Of a DNA stretch of 64,000 bases, positions 22,501 to 34,188 are shown piece by piece (within the stretch, counting starts at the first letter, position 1; the number at the start of each line of letters is the position of its first letter). The notes under the pieces are model-generated. The model did not search any database. It saw nothing but the letters and a program-made list of their open reading frames with translations, and was not told the DNA's origin. Both the position numbers and the translations under genes were made by a program. The stretch is from assembly GCA_001584585.1 (NCBI GenBank), contig LSYV01000002.1, forward strand, positions 5,949,019-6,013,018, given 5' to 3'. The stretch is from Gonium pectorale. Lineage: Eukaryota; Chlorophyta; Chlorophyceae; Chlamydomonadales; Volvocaceae.

Positions 22501-25500
22501 CGGACCCCGCCCACCACCACCACGCGTACCGTACGGTCCCGGGCGGAGGCGCGGACCAGGATTTGTCCATCCTTGAATCAGGCGAGCTGGAGGGGGATGC
22601 GCCGGTGGCGGCGGCTGCGGGGGTGGAGGGCGAGGCGGCCTGCGGCCACCTGCCCGCCGACGGGGACGGCGGCCGCCTGCGCCACTCCCTCACAGCTCTG
22701 GAGACGTCGTCGCCGTTTGTGAGCCGGCCTGCGCCTGCAGGACGCGGGGCCGGCGGAGGCGGCAAGGCGCTGCAGCAGGCAGGGGCGGGCGAGCGGAAGA
22801 TGAACCGCAGCTATACCTACGGCCCCAGCGGCGCCTTCCAGCGCAGCCGCCTGTCGCTTGCAGCGGGGGGCAGCGGGCAGCGGCAGGCCGGACACAGCCA
22901 TGACGGATCGCAGTCGCTGGCAGCATCGGGTGAGGAGGCGGCGGGCGAGCCGTTGCCTTCGGACAAGCAGGCCGCGGCGGTGCCGGACCGATTATGGGTG
23001 CAGCAGTGCACCATAGCGGACTGCTCATCTTCACACGGGCAGTCCGCTCTGAGAGCCGGCCGCAGTGCCGGCACCGCCACCGTTGCCCCTGTTGCGCGTG
23101 TCAGCGATAACGCCGCTGCCCAAACCAGCCCATCGGTGGTTCGTGCCGCGTTCCTTAGCCAGCGCCCCACGCTTTCCGGTCGCCGGCTGATCCACAGCCG
23201 CTCCGGCCGCAACCGCCGTGCCTACGGCAGCGTGTATGAGGGAGCCATCATGCGGAGCAGTGCCGCGGCCGCCGGTGATCCGGACGGCGAGGACGGCAGC
23301 AGCGACACGGCCCGTTCCTACGCCGACAGTCTGGAGGCAGTGCTGCTGGGCGGAGACGGCCGCAACGCGGCCGCCCTGCGTGCTCCCCGCCGTGGCCCCG
23401 CGCCGGTCACGACGCGGAGCCGCGCGAGCACGTCCGCCGTAACCTCGGGCGAGGGCGGTGTCGGCGGCGGTCCGGCCTCGCGCTCGCAGGGCGCCGCGGC
23501 TGCGGTGGCCGTCGTGCTCCGCCACGGGCGCGGCTCAGGTGGAGGTAGCGGCCTGGCGCGCCCCTGCATGCGCGCGAGCTCCACCACAGCTGCCACCTCG
23601 CCCCTGTCGCAGCTGTCACCCGCCGGTACTTGCAAGCCGATCGCCCAGTCCCCATTGGGGCAACCGCCGCCGGGGGTTGGCGTCGCTCCAGCGACTGCCT
23701 TCTCGGCGCCCGTCGTCCGGCCTCGGCATGCGACGGCGGCCACCGATTCCCCCAGCAATGCGCTCGTGCTGCAACAGGCTGGCCGGAGCCCCGGCGCACC
23801 GGCCGTTGCTCTGGCCGCAGGTGACCAGCGATCTCCGGCGCAGCCTGCTCCTGCTTTGTCCGCAGCAGTGTCTTCATCTGCTGGGCCGCCCCCGCCCTCG
23901 GTCGACAGCGGGCCCCTTTCCCTCGCCGTCTTCGCCACGGTGCCATCACGCTCGAACAACTCCCCGCGCTTTATCTCACGGCCCGGCAACTGCGAGCAGG
24001 AGACGCTGGTGGTGGGCGCAGCCGAGTCGAGCAGCGCGTCACTTGCAGCAGGCGCTGCGGGTGCAGCGCCGGAGCGCGTGCCCCAGGCGCAGCGGAGCGT
24101 GCAATGGGCCGCCACCGCCAACGGCAGAGCGGCGCACCAGCTCGTGCTGCGCCGCGCGCCCCCGCGCTGCAGCTCCGACATCGCGCCCGGTGGCGGCGGT
24201 GGCGGGCCCGCCCACCGCCCCTCTCGTGACCAGCAACCGTCACAGGTGCAACCGCGGGCCTCCTCGGCAGTGGAGCCCGCGAGGCCCGGGAGCGGGGTCA
24301 GGTTGGCAGCAATAGGCACCGTCGCGGCGGCAGATGCCGGCTGGCGGCGGGGCAGCGCAACCAGCGCATCCGCACCGGCAGGGCCGCTGGCGGGTCGGCG
24401 CAGCACCGACCGCACGTCGGCCGAGAGCGGCAAGCAGCAGTCGACGGGGCACCCAAGCGGGCGTATGGTGCGGCCACCGCCGTCGCAGCTGTTCCGCGCT
24501 TGTGTCGCGTGCTGCAGTGCGCCCGACGTCGGCATGCTCGAGGACGGACCGCTCGTCGAGGAGGGGTCGGACTGTGACCGGGCGCCTTCGTCAGCTGCAG
24601 GGCTGCGGCGAAGCGGCTCCTCCGCTGCGCCGCTGGCGCTGCAGTCTGCGGACATGCAGCAAGCGCCGCAAGGGCAGCAGCCGGATGCACCGGCCGGGCA
24701 GGCGCGTAGCATCTCCCCGGGGCGGCAGCGCCAGCAGCAGCAGCAGGCGGAGGTGGACAACGGGGAGGCGTTCAGTTTCCAGCTGCATCCATGGCGCGCT
24801 TTGTCGCTGGCTGAGTTGCGCAAGTCTAGGGCGCGGCTGCTGCTGTTGCAGCGGGAGGAGGCGGTAGCAGAGGAGGGCGTGTGGGGCAGCCGCAGTGACG
24901 CCAGCGGCCGAGAGGCAGGGCCCTCTCAGCGCACCTCCGCCGATGCGGGCACAGCCACGAGCACGTCAGGTGCCGCGGAGGGTGGGCCGGCGCATGTCAG
25001 GCAGCTTGGGCCCAGCAGCGCACCTATCGTGCACCTAGCGTCTGCCCTAGCGCCGTTCCCTGCTTTGCTGCCGGTTACGGGCGTCAGGCTGATGCAAGGA
25101 AAGGGGCCCGCGGAAGCCGCGGCTGAGCAGCCGTGGCACGCCAGCGCCGCCTCATGCTCTTCAGCCGTGGCCTCAGCCCCCGCCGGCGGCGCAGCAGGCG
25201 CCGCTTCCGCCGCAGCCAGCGCAACCGCCGGCGGTGCCGCGGACGCACGGCGCACCGCCGGTCCGGCATCCGAGCCGGCCGGGCGCGCAGCCGACCGGCC
25301 GCAGACGCGCGCGGCCGACAGTTGGATGCCGCATGGCGCCGGCAAGCCCACCGACGGCGCCATGGCTCCCCAGCGCGCCGGCTATGGCGGTGGCGACACT
25401 GCCATGTCAACGCTGGCGTCCACGTCGGCCCTGAGCGCCACTGGCAGCGCTAAGGGCAGCGCAGCTCTGGCTGCAGCGGGAGGAGCGGTACCGGCGAACG

Positions 25501-27993
25501 CCTCCGCCCAGCCATGTGCCGCGGCGGCCTTAACATGGCACGCTCATTTGCCCCACGGGCAGGGCGACCGGGAGGGAGCGATGCGCCGGCTGGGCGTACC
25601 CACGGCGTCAGGTCGGCTGCAGGCGATGGTGGAGGTAGAGCAGGTGCTGCGCCACCTGGAGTCTATGGACACGGGTGACCTGGCGTTCACAGCCACAGGA
25701 GGGGGCTCCAACGGCCTGCCTCGCGGCTTGTCCACCACGGGCTCCGGCAGACGGCCCGGCGCGGTCTGGGGCCTACCCGAGGGCTCGTCGGGCGACGCGC
25801 AGGGCCCGCGGTCGGGCCTGTCGGGCCTGTCCGGCTCGTGTCGGCCGGACGTGGGTCCGGAGGGCACGTTGAGCCTCTCCTGCGCGGACGCGGGCAGCAC
25901 ATTGGGCACGCCCAGCGCCCTATCCACGTCGGGGAGAGAGCCGCACGCCCTCGCCTTTGGCGGCACGTTGACCACGGCCGAGGCAACGACGCCGATTGCA
26001 GCGGCCGGCCCCGCGGTAGGCGCCTTGTTGGGCGGGGACCGGCATCCGGAGGCGGAGTGGTCCCTGCTTGCGAGCGATCCCGCAGGCACGATGGGCGGCG
26101 TGCGGGGCACTGGTGGCGCCGCCACCGGAGCGCCGACGCCGCTGTCGCGGCAGCGCGGTAGCGCCGCCTCTAGCTGTAGCCCTCTGCCGCAGCGACGCCC
26201 TGCGCCGGCGCCGCCCCTGCCGCGGAGGCCTTATCTGCAGTTGCGTCGCGGCTCGGCACTCAGCAGCACCGACCAGCATGTGGAGACGGCATTCCTCGAG
26301 GACGGCACGTTAGATGGCGATAGCGACCTGGGCGAGGGGGACCTGGAGCTGAACACGCTGGATTGTTCGGTGCAAGCCATGGCCGCTGCGGCCGCGGACG
26401 CTGACGGCGGCGGGCGGGCCCAAGACGCCGCAGCGACAGGGGCCTCGTTTCGGCGCCTTTCGGCGCCGCTTACCTTCCAAGCTCAGGCCGCAGAGCCGCT
26501 GCAGGCCGCGAGCCGGCTGCCGCAGGTGAAGCCCCAACCTGGGCCCGCTGGCACACGGAAGAACGGGCCGGGGCCTTCGCCGTTCGGGTCCGTGCCGGAA
26601 CCTGTTTCAGAGATAAACCCTGAGGCGCTGGCGGAGCTGGCCAGTCGGCTGCGCTCGCGATCCTTCAAAGAGGGCCTCGCGGGCAGCTTTACCTACCGGC
26701 CCAGCCGTATGATGCCACCCACGCATCACCGCTCGCCGCGGCCGCAGGCGGGCAGCCTCACCACCGCGCCCGCGGCGACAGTAAGCCGGCAAAGCGGCTG
26801 TCCGGACTCGGCTGCGGGCGTTGGCCCGCCGCCAGCGATGGCAGCGACGGCGGCGGAGCGTAGGGCATCGCATGCGGCCGAGCTGCCAGCGGCGCCGCTG
26901 CTGGTACCCCCGCGCTCTGTCCTTTGCGTCAAGTGGTTGGACTACTCGTCCAAGTACGGCCTAACGTACCTCCTCAGTAACGGCGCAGTGGGCGTGCTCT
27001 TCCGGGACGGCACCCAGCTGGTGCAAGAGCAGGGCGCCGCGCACGCATGGCTGCTCGGGCAGCTCGGTGGCGGCCGGGGCTCGACGCTGCTGCAGCCGCA
27101 GCCACTGCCGCGCCAGGCGCAACCCGTGCCGCTGGACGACACGGTGGGTACGGCGGACGGCGGCGGCGTTTTGCACGGCAGTGACCATGGGCAGGGCCTG
27201 AGCCATGACGTGGCAAAGAAGGTCCGGCTGTTGCGCAGCTTCAGGGAGTTGCTGGTGAGCGATCCGGCAGCGAGCGAGCATGTCGCAACGACGGTGCAAC
27301 CGGCGGCGAACGGCATGCGACCGCCACCTGTGGTGGGGTGGCAACAGCACCAGCAGCTCTGGGGGCAGCCGCGGCCCGGGCTTGCTCCAGCCGTGCCTCC
27401 TGCCGTGTACCTGAGCTGGTGGTGCCGCACGGACAAGGCCCTGTTGCTGGTGTTGAGCAGCGGGACCCTCCAGGTATGCGCATGTGTGCTTTGTGCGCTA
27501 TCTGTCAGATGTTACGGGAAAGTGTGCGGCAGATCGCTTGGCCTGTCGGTATGGATCCGGAGTATGCAAGGCCTCGCCTCACCTCACCTTACGCGATAGG
27601 CCAGCTGCTGCCTACCAGTCGGCAACAGCGCCAGCGCCGCTGTTGCGTGCACGGGGCAGGTTGTGTCTTGTGTGCCCTGCCTGTTCGGCGCAGCAGGTTG
27701 CCTCGTGCACTCCAGGAGGGAAGGGGAGAGCTCAATGCCGGTGGTGGTCCGTTTGACCGCTGAGTACGCACTGCTGGATCCCCTACTTCTCTCTGCGTCA
27801 GGCGCTCTTTGCGGACGGCAGCGAGCTGGTCCTCCGGGAGTTGGAGGACGAGGTGGACTTCCTGGCAAGCAGCGGCCAGAGGCACACCGGCAGTGTGCGG
27901 GCCGCGAGGATGGGCGGCCCGAAGAACTCCGTCGCCAAGCGCCTACAGTACGCGACTGCGCTGCTGCATGCTCGCAGCAGGCGCGGCACGTGA
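19551..27993 (+). CDS. PLK: Giant polo-like kinase with two polo boxes
   Basis: Ser/Thr kinase of the polo family, controlling mitosis, centrioles/basal bodies and cytokinesis. Exons 19551-19648, 19837-19912, 20169-20322, 20549-20622, 20949-27473 and 27802-27993 total 7119 nt, about 2372 residues, against roughly 600-950 for typical PLKs. Kinase domain about residues 30-305: glycine loop GYGGFAAVYE, VAVK lysine, catalytic HRDLKLSN, DLG in place of DFG, activation segment RRSTCGSLNWMAPE. A small insert (KACDADGSTDGGDETQ) sits in the C-lobe. About 1800 residues of low-complexity Ala/Gly/Ser/Pro/Gln linker follow. Polo box 1 begins near residue 2124 (SVLCVKWLDYSSKYGLTYLL ... GAVGVLFRDGTQL), and polo box 2 spans the last intron (VYLSWWCRTDKALLLVLSSG / TLQALFADGSELVLRELEDE). 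First ATG taken at 19551. Family call is firm; the exact start is less so. Confidence 0.92.
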
Positions 27994-28512
27994 GCAGCAG
28001 AACCCCGTGTGTGTTGGGCTGCAGACGGCGTGCTGAAACGATCGTAGCAGCAGGCAGTCCCGCAATTGTGTGCGGTGGGGCATCGTGACATGCATGCATG
28101 GCGTAATGCTGGATGAAGCGGGCCGTACATGAGCAGTACTGCATCCAGCGTCCAGGCCAGTTTTGTCTTGTTTGGCTCGGGGGACCAGGCTTTGCGTCCA
28201 ACAAATGAACAGCAACTACTGGTCAAGTCGTGGGCTGGATGAAGCCTCCCCAAGTACGTACCCCTTAATGAACCGGGACTACTCATGTGACGGCTGCATA
28301 ATGCATGGCACTAAGCGGCACAGTATGGTTTTCGCTACTGTATCACTGCACGCCGCTTTCTGAGCCCGCTCGATCCGGGCGTGCTCCTTGCGTAGCTTTA
28401 GAAGAGACTTATCACCCAGGACCGGTTTTTGGCGGCCAAATGATGAAGGTGCTAATGCTGGTGTTGCAGGAGTGTTGGGACACGGGCGCATGTGTGAGAT
28501 GTAAGGCGCAGC

Positions 28513-28761
28513 TTAACGTTGGGCCTGAGTGATGGCGGCGGCGGGGCCTGTGGCGCTGTCTAGCTTCCCATTCTTGGTACACAAGTACCGGTACCATTGT
28601 TCTGGCAGCAGGTCTTGCAAACATGCCTGGGGTGTCCGCCCCACCGGAAAGGCGGCGCACTGAGCTCCTCTGGCGCAGTCTTGTGCGGCCTGGTTGCGGA
28701 AGTAGCGGCCCACCAACTTCATAAAGAGGGGGTCCACCTCTTCTCCAAGGAGTAGCTGCAA
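28513..28761 (-). pseudogene. Possible orphan 3' exon or gene remnant
   Basis: After a good acceptor on the minus strand (GGACTTGCAG), an 81-residue open frame reads LLLGEEVDPLFMKLVGRYFR and later LLPEQWYRYLCTKNGKLDSA, then stops with TAA. The residue mix looks like a real globular protein, not a shadow frame, and there is no overlapping gene. I do not recognise the family and found no convincing upstream exon before the PP2C gene. It may be the last exon of an undetected gene or a relic. Low certainty. Confidence 0.3.
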
Positions 28762-29276
28762 GTCCTAGTCCTCTGTTGGACATGTCCCGGCTGTGCAAGC
28801 GGACAATAGCAGCCCCCTAACCGCAGTACCGAATGGAAGCGCAGCCGCGTAGTAACAATATCCGATGCGACTCAACCACCCGGGGACACCTGCAAGGATA
28901 AGAGCCGTCCACGCACGCTCTCGCCCCCTGGACATCCGTATCTGCCTGTGTCTGCTAAGGGACCACAGGCCCACACAAAGTTGGTGTTCATAATTCACTT
29001 GTCGACCTGCCATGACCTGCCCAAGACCGTCGGACTCTCACACGATCAGCACCAGGACGTAACAACGCACAGCAGTACAGAGCAGCGTTGCTGTAACGCC
29101 GCTGTGGTTGCTGGAGCATCCGCTCTCTTGGGTCTTGCTGTGTGGAATGCCATGACATGCAGGCCCCTACAGCGCCTGAGGCTTACTCGGGCCAGCTCAA
29201 ACCAGCACGTGTGGGGAGCGGACAATAGACACGGGTTGCGGACAACAGATTGGGAGGGGGGGCTGCTCCGCCAGGT

Positions 29277-29346
29277 ACACGAGCCGATTGGCACCCGACC
29301 CGCCCGTCTGTACATATTGGCGGGTCGGGTGCCAATCGGCTCGTGT
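29277..29346. repeat. Perfect 28-bp inverted repeat with 14-nt spacer
   Basis: Left arm 29277-29304 (starting ACACGAGCCGATTGGCACCC) is exactly complementary to right arm 29319-29346. The 14-nt spacer is CGTCTGTACATATT. The RNA would form a 28-bp perfect hairpin with either strand transcribed. It lies outside any recognised gene, between the polo kinase 3' UTR and the PP2C promoter. Confidence 0.95.
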
Positions 29347-29872
29347 GGCCTGTCATCCCTTTGTGTTAAGCTGGTCATCTGTATCTGCTCACGTGGGAGG
29401 CCGTGCGGACCAGCGCGCGAAAGGCTGGCGATACATATTTTAGATGTACAGCACCTCATGAAACTATCATGTAGCCTTCGTCCTATGCTGCAGAAACACG
29501 CCTGGCGCAGTCCAAAGCCAGTTTCTCCGAAAGAATCTACCCTTCGCTTTGGGTCAAGGCCGCCCTGGTGGAATCTAGAAAACGGTGCCACACGGCCGGC
29601 TGTAACAAAACATCCAGTGAATTGCACTCAAGCGAATTGCTCTCAGGTGAAATGTGTCAAAGTTTGATCCACGACTTGTCGTACGGCGCGCACATAGTGT
29701 CCCTTGCCGCGCCCACTGGGCTCAAGCCTCGACGCTACCGCATACACACGTAAGCAACAATGCTCCCCTCCTTAGACCGCCACAACCTAGAACGGACTCG
29801 CGCAACCCGCTTCAGAAGTTGTCACTAGGAACGCGGATCTCTAAGACGTTGCCCCAACCATTTTAACTTTGT

Positions 29873-32800
29873 ATGGTCGTTAGCGACATCAGCACGGGCG
29901 AAGGACTCGGCGGTTCGCCCTGGGCGTTCTCCTCCTCCCCGTGCCAGGCGCTGCTCTCGTGCGTGCCCGAGGCGGTCCACCAGCAGGTAACCTTGCACTG
30001 CAGTGCTTGCTCACGCTGCGACCGCTTGCTGAGCCCCGCCCTTCTGCTGTTCTAATGACCAGAGATGGGTGCCACCAAGCGTTGCCCAGCAAAAGCTTCT
30101 TCAGGAGACCATTTCAAGCCTCAAAGAGAAGGCCTCTCGGGCTTTTGCTCCAATTGACGCGGACTGTGTCTGCGCCAAGCGGGTGAGCGCGTTGCATATT
30201 CTCGCGCTGTGATGATCGTTGCGGCCACCACTAAAGCCATTGCCAACGGGATTGACGCGTCATCAGTCAATTCCAGCGTTGTGCTGACGCGTCGCTTTCG
30301 GAGGAGACGCGAGTAGCTACCTGCAGCGCACGGCCCCTTGTTTGGTCCCTGGCACACCGTCATATGCATGGCCAAGGCCTTATTGGTCTCCGGGATGATG
30401 CCTTTGTAAGGCTGTGATGGCGGCTGCATGGACGTGCCCTCCACAGGAAACCTTCAGCGATGGCGGCCTGCACGGCGCTGGATGCAACTACGAGTTCGGC
30501 TTCCATGGACTGCAGGGCAACCGGCCCAAGTGCGAGGACTACGTGCTGCACTTGCCGCTGGGGCCCAACCTGTTTGCGCCCTTCGACGACTGCAGCCGCG
30601 CGTGCCTCGCTTGTGTCCTGGACGGACACGGTGGGACGGGCGCGGTACAGTATGTTGCGGAGCGCTTTCCGACGTATCTGCTGGAAGACCTTCCCCGACT
30701 GAGGTGCGTGCGTGCACGCCGTGCATGGCGAGGGGTGTGTTGAAAAGGAAAACGCAGGGGTGTGTGTGTGGTGTTACATCTCCTGGCCGACGCTGGCCAG
30801 GGGCGCTACCCGCCCCAACGCAAGACCACTTCAACGCCGCGAGGCGAGGGGTGTGGGGGACCGCGATTCCCCATCGCTGAACCCAAAGGGACAAGCTGCA
30901 GCCCCAAGCAACTGCAGCTGCCCTGCAAAACCCGCCGCAGTGCTGCTCCTCTGTTCGTCCGAGCAGCTGCTGCACACCTAAGTCCTTGCCGCACGGGACC
31001 AGCCCCTCGGTGTGGTGCTGGCCACGCGTTTCATAGCAGTTCAAGCAAATGTATGGGTCCAGATGGCCCGTTAGCCCGAGATACCAGCGATAAGGCTGTG
31101 TGTCTCACGCACGCACGTACACAGCTGTTATGGATTGTTTGTAGAGGCGAAAGCTTACCAAACGTGCGACTGAGAGCGTAGGCAGGGGCGAGGGGACATT
31201 TGGTTGGGGTTCTGCACGGCACAGAGCACTAGATGGCAGGCAGGAAATGCACATTGCACGACAGCACTTGGGGGGTTCAATAAGGTGCGTTTGGCTGCTG
31301 TACGCCTATGATGCACTCGGGTAGGACACAATTCAAAGCAGCTGCCGTAAATCTGGTTGCGGTTGCTGTCAAAAGCGGTACAAGAACGACAGGTTACAGG
31401 CACTAAGGGGCATCCAAACCCCACTGCGCTGTCGGAGGGGCCTAACACATAACAAGTTTGCACTTGAGCTGTAGCACACGTGAACCGTTCGAAGCAGCTG
31501 CCGTACATCTGGTTGCGGTTGCTGTCAAAAGCGGTTCAAGAACGACAGGTCTCATTATAGGCACTGAGGGGCATCCAAACCCCACTGCGCTGTCGGAGGG
31601 GCCTAACACATAACAAGTTTGCACTTGAGCTGTAGCACACGTGACCCGTTCGAAGCAGCTGCCGTACATCTGGTTGCGGTTGCTGTCAAAAGCGGTTCAA
31701 GAACGACAGGTCTCATTATAGGCACTGAGGGGCATCCAAACCCCACTGCGCTGTCGGAGGGGCCTAACACATAACAAGTTTGCACTTGAGCTGTAGCACA
31801 CGTGAACCGTTCGAAGCAGCTGCCGTACATCTGGTTGCGGTCGCTGTCAAAAGCGGTTCAAGAACGACAGGTCTCATTATAGGCACTGAGGGGCATCCAA
31901 ACCCCACTGCGCTGTCGGAGGGGCCTAACACATAACAAGTTTGCACTTGAGCTGTAGCACACGTGAACCGTTCGAAGCAGCTGCCGTATATCTGGTTGCG
32001 GTCGCTGTAAAAAGCGGTTCAAGAACGACAGGTCTCATTATAGGCACTGAGGGGCATCCAAACCCCACTGCGCTGTCGGAGGGGCCTAACACATAACAAG
32101 TTTGCACTTGAGCTGTAGCACACGTGAACCGTTCGAAGCAGCTGCCGTACATCTGGTTGCGGTCGCTGTCAAAAGCGGTTCAAGAACGACAGGTCTCATT
32201 ATAGGCACTGAGGGGCATTCAAACCCCGCTGCGCTGTCGGAGGGGCCAAACACGCACTCACAGCACGATTGAAGCAATTGGTGTGCTCGCTTTGGTCAGC
32301 ACTGCGGTAAATATGTGGGAGCAAATACACTGGTATGAGGATAGGCGCTATTCGGCGTTACATCCTGCTGCGTGTCGGGGCAGGGTTCCTTCAATCCTTC
32401 ATCATTCGGCGCCTCCACGTGCAGCACTGTTTGGAGCAGCTGACGTGCGCTTGCTGGCCGTGGCAGCTGTCAAAAACGGTGACAGAACATGAGGTGGTTT
32501 TGTGAGGTTGACACCCTGATGTGCTTGTCGGGGGGATCGTTTATTGCATCTTGAGTGACGCCGCTGTAGCCGTAGCCATCTCTGCTGTTGGACTCCTCCC
32601 TGTGCGCCATGCCGCTCCGCAAGCCACTGTGTGCCTCCCGCACGCCCTCCCTCGCAGGTGCGAACCGGCCGCCGCCATGGCCGCCGCACTTCACCGGGTG
32701 GATGAGGAGCTGACCGCGCTGGGCCACAACAGCGGCACCACTGTGAACGCGCTGCTGCTGCTGGACAACCACGTGACGGTCATCAACACGGGCGACTGCC

Positions 32801-34188
32801 GCTGCATCGTGTATGACTGGGTGCAGGAGCGGCCCGCCTTCTGGACAAGCGACCACAACCTGCGGTGCATGGAGGAGCGCGAGCGAGTGCGCGCCGCCGG
32901 CGGTGAGTTGAGCTCCTGTGGCGACTACGTAGTGCTGCCCTGCCCCACCGAGGGCGCCAAGCTACTGGGCGTCACCAAGGCTCTGGGGCACGCGGGCGTC
33001 AAGGCGCTGCAGCGGTCGTCCACCGCGCTGTCGCTTAGTGGAGGCAGCGTCAGCCCCTGGGGCAGCATCTCGTCGCCGATGCACGAGGGCATGAGCCCGG
33101 GAGCCGGCGGGGCAGCTGCGGGCGGGATGTGTGACAGTAGCTTGCTGGCGGCGCCGCATCTGGCTCCCTTGAGGTCGGTAGGCGACGCCGCCGCCGGCAG
33201 CCTCGCTGGCGTGCGACAGCAGGCGGCATCTACAATGGGAATGATGCCCAGTGCCGTGGACGCTGCAGAAGAGGCGTCCCGGCCACAGAGCGCCTTCGCC
33301 GCCGCCACATCCCTCTCGCTGACCGGATTGTGCAGCGTCGGCTCCGCTGCTGGCGTGCTTGCCGACTGCGCGAGCGGCAGCGCCAGCGGCATGAGCGAAG
33401 ATGATGCTGGCCACCCCGCGCCCCTGAGCTCCATTGACGTGGAGGGAGAGCCGGAGGTCGATGCGGGCTGCAGCTGCCCGCAGCGGCCTGGAGCAGCGGG
33501 GCTGTGCACCGGTTGCTGCGGTGCCCCAGCGCCGCCGGCAGCCCCGCTGTGCAATCGGCTGCCCCCGCTCGGCCGCATGAGATCGGCGCGCTCACCTCAA
33601 TGCGCAGGTCCCCGTGTTGCCTTCGCCCGCCACAGCGTCGATGCCAGCTGCGGCACGGGTTGCGCAGCTGCTCGTCCGCCTCCGGTCCGCGGCGCCGAGG
33701 AGCCACACGCGGCAGGGTCCGCCTGTGCCGATGCTGGCACGGCAGCCTCGCTGGCGCGTGCGAGCCTGGGTGGCGCCAGCTTTGTGCTGACTTGCGAGCC
33801 GGATGTGTTCGAGTGGACTGTCCAAGACGACCGGCACCTCATCCTCCTAGCCTGCGACGGCGTGTTTGACAAGATGGGAAGCAGCGAGGCTTGCACCACG
33901 GTGCTGCGGCAACTGGCCACCAGCAACAACTGCCTGGACGCGGCGAGGGTGGTGACGGAGCGCGCACTCAAGAAGGAATCGAATGATAACATTACCGCGC
34001 TGGTGCTACGCCTCGGCCGGAACCCAATACAGCGGCGTAAGAGCATGAGCGTGCTCAACCTGCGCCGCTGCAGCAGCAATACGAGCTCGGACCTTGCGGC
34101 AGCTGGTGGCAGCAGCAGCCATGGCAGCGGCAGCGCAAATACCGGTGCGGGTAGCGAGGCCATTGGCATTGGAGCGGCAGGGCAGTAA
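29873..34188 (+). CDS. PP2C-family protein phosphatase with large inserts
   Basis: Metal-dependent Ser/Thr phosphatase. Three exons, 29873-29986, 30447-30703 and 32658-34188, total 1902 nt and 633 residues. Motifs in order: GNRPKCEDYV (about residue 65), DGHGGTGAVQYVAERF (about 96), HNSGTTVNALLLLDN, GDCRCIVYD in place of the usual GDSRA (about 169), TSDHNLRCMEERERV, VTKALGH where SRAFGD is usual (about 236), CEPDVFEW, LACDGVFDKM (about 521) and ESNDNITALVLRL (about 565). Between the TKALGH and CEPDVF motifs sits an insert of roughly 260 Ala/Ser/Gly/Pro-rich residues, and a basic/Ser tail follows the core. Metal-binding Asp residues appear present, so it is probably active. The 1954-nt second intron contains a 161-bp satellite. 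Start MVVSDISTGEGLGGSPWAFS is supported by frame and splice phase only. Confidence 0.9.
31328..32240. repeat. 161-bp tandem satellite inside a PP2C intron
   Basis: About 5.7 copies of a 161-bp unit. The landmark GAAGCAGCTGCCGTA starts at 31491, 31652, 31813, 31974 and 32135, each 161 bp apart; the first copy (31335) is shorter by about 5 bp. Copies differ at only a few positions. A decayed relative (GGAGCAGCTGACGTGC ... GCTGTCAAAAACGG) follows at about 32432-32495. Open frames of 60-75 codons on the minus strand recur every 161 bp and are artefacts of the repeat, since 161 is not a multiple of three. Confidence 0.95.

Larger units (their letters stand above)
27994..29872. other. Spacer between polo-like kinase and PP2C genes
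   Basis: Holds the kinase 3' UTR (candidate TGTAA at 28500-28504), a minus-strand open fragment at 28513-28761, a perfect inverted repeat at 29277-29346, and the PP2C promoter. Around 29620-29660 there is a short near-tandem pair (GAATTGC followed by CTCA). Nothing else can be supported. Confidence 0.5.

Noticed and set aside
21434..24867. Long Ala/Arg/Pro-rich frames overlapping the polo kinase exon on both strands
   Set aside because: Shadow frames of GC-rich coding sequence; only the kinase frame connects conserved catalytic and polo-box motifs.
31155..32277. Series of ~75-codon minus-strand frames beginning MYGSCFERFTCATAQ
   Set aside because: They recur every 161 bp as a product of the satellite and change frame between copies, so they are not genes.
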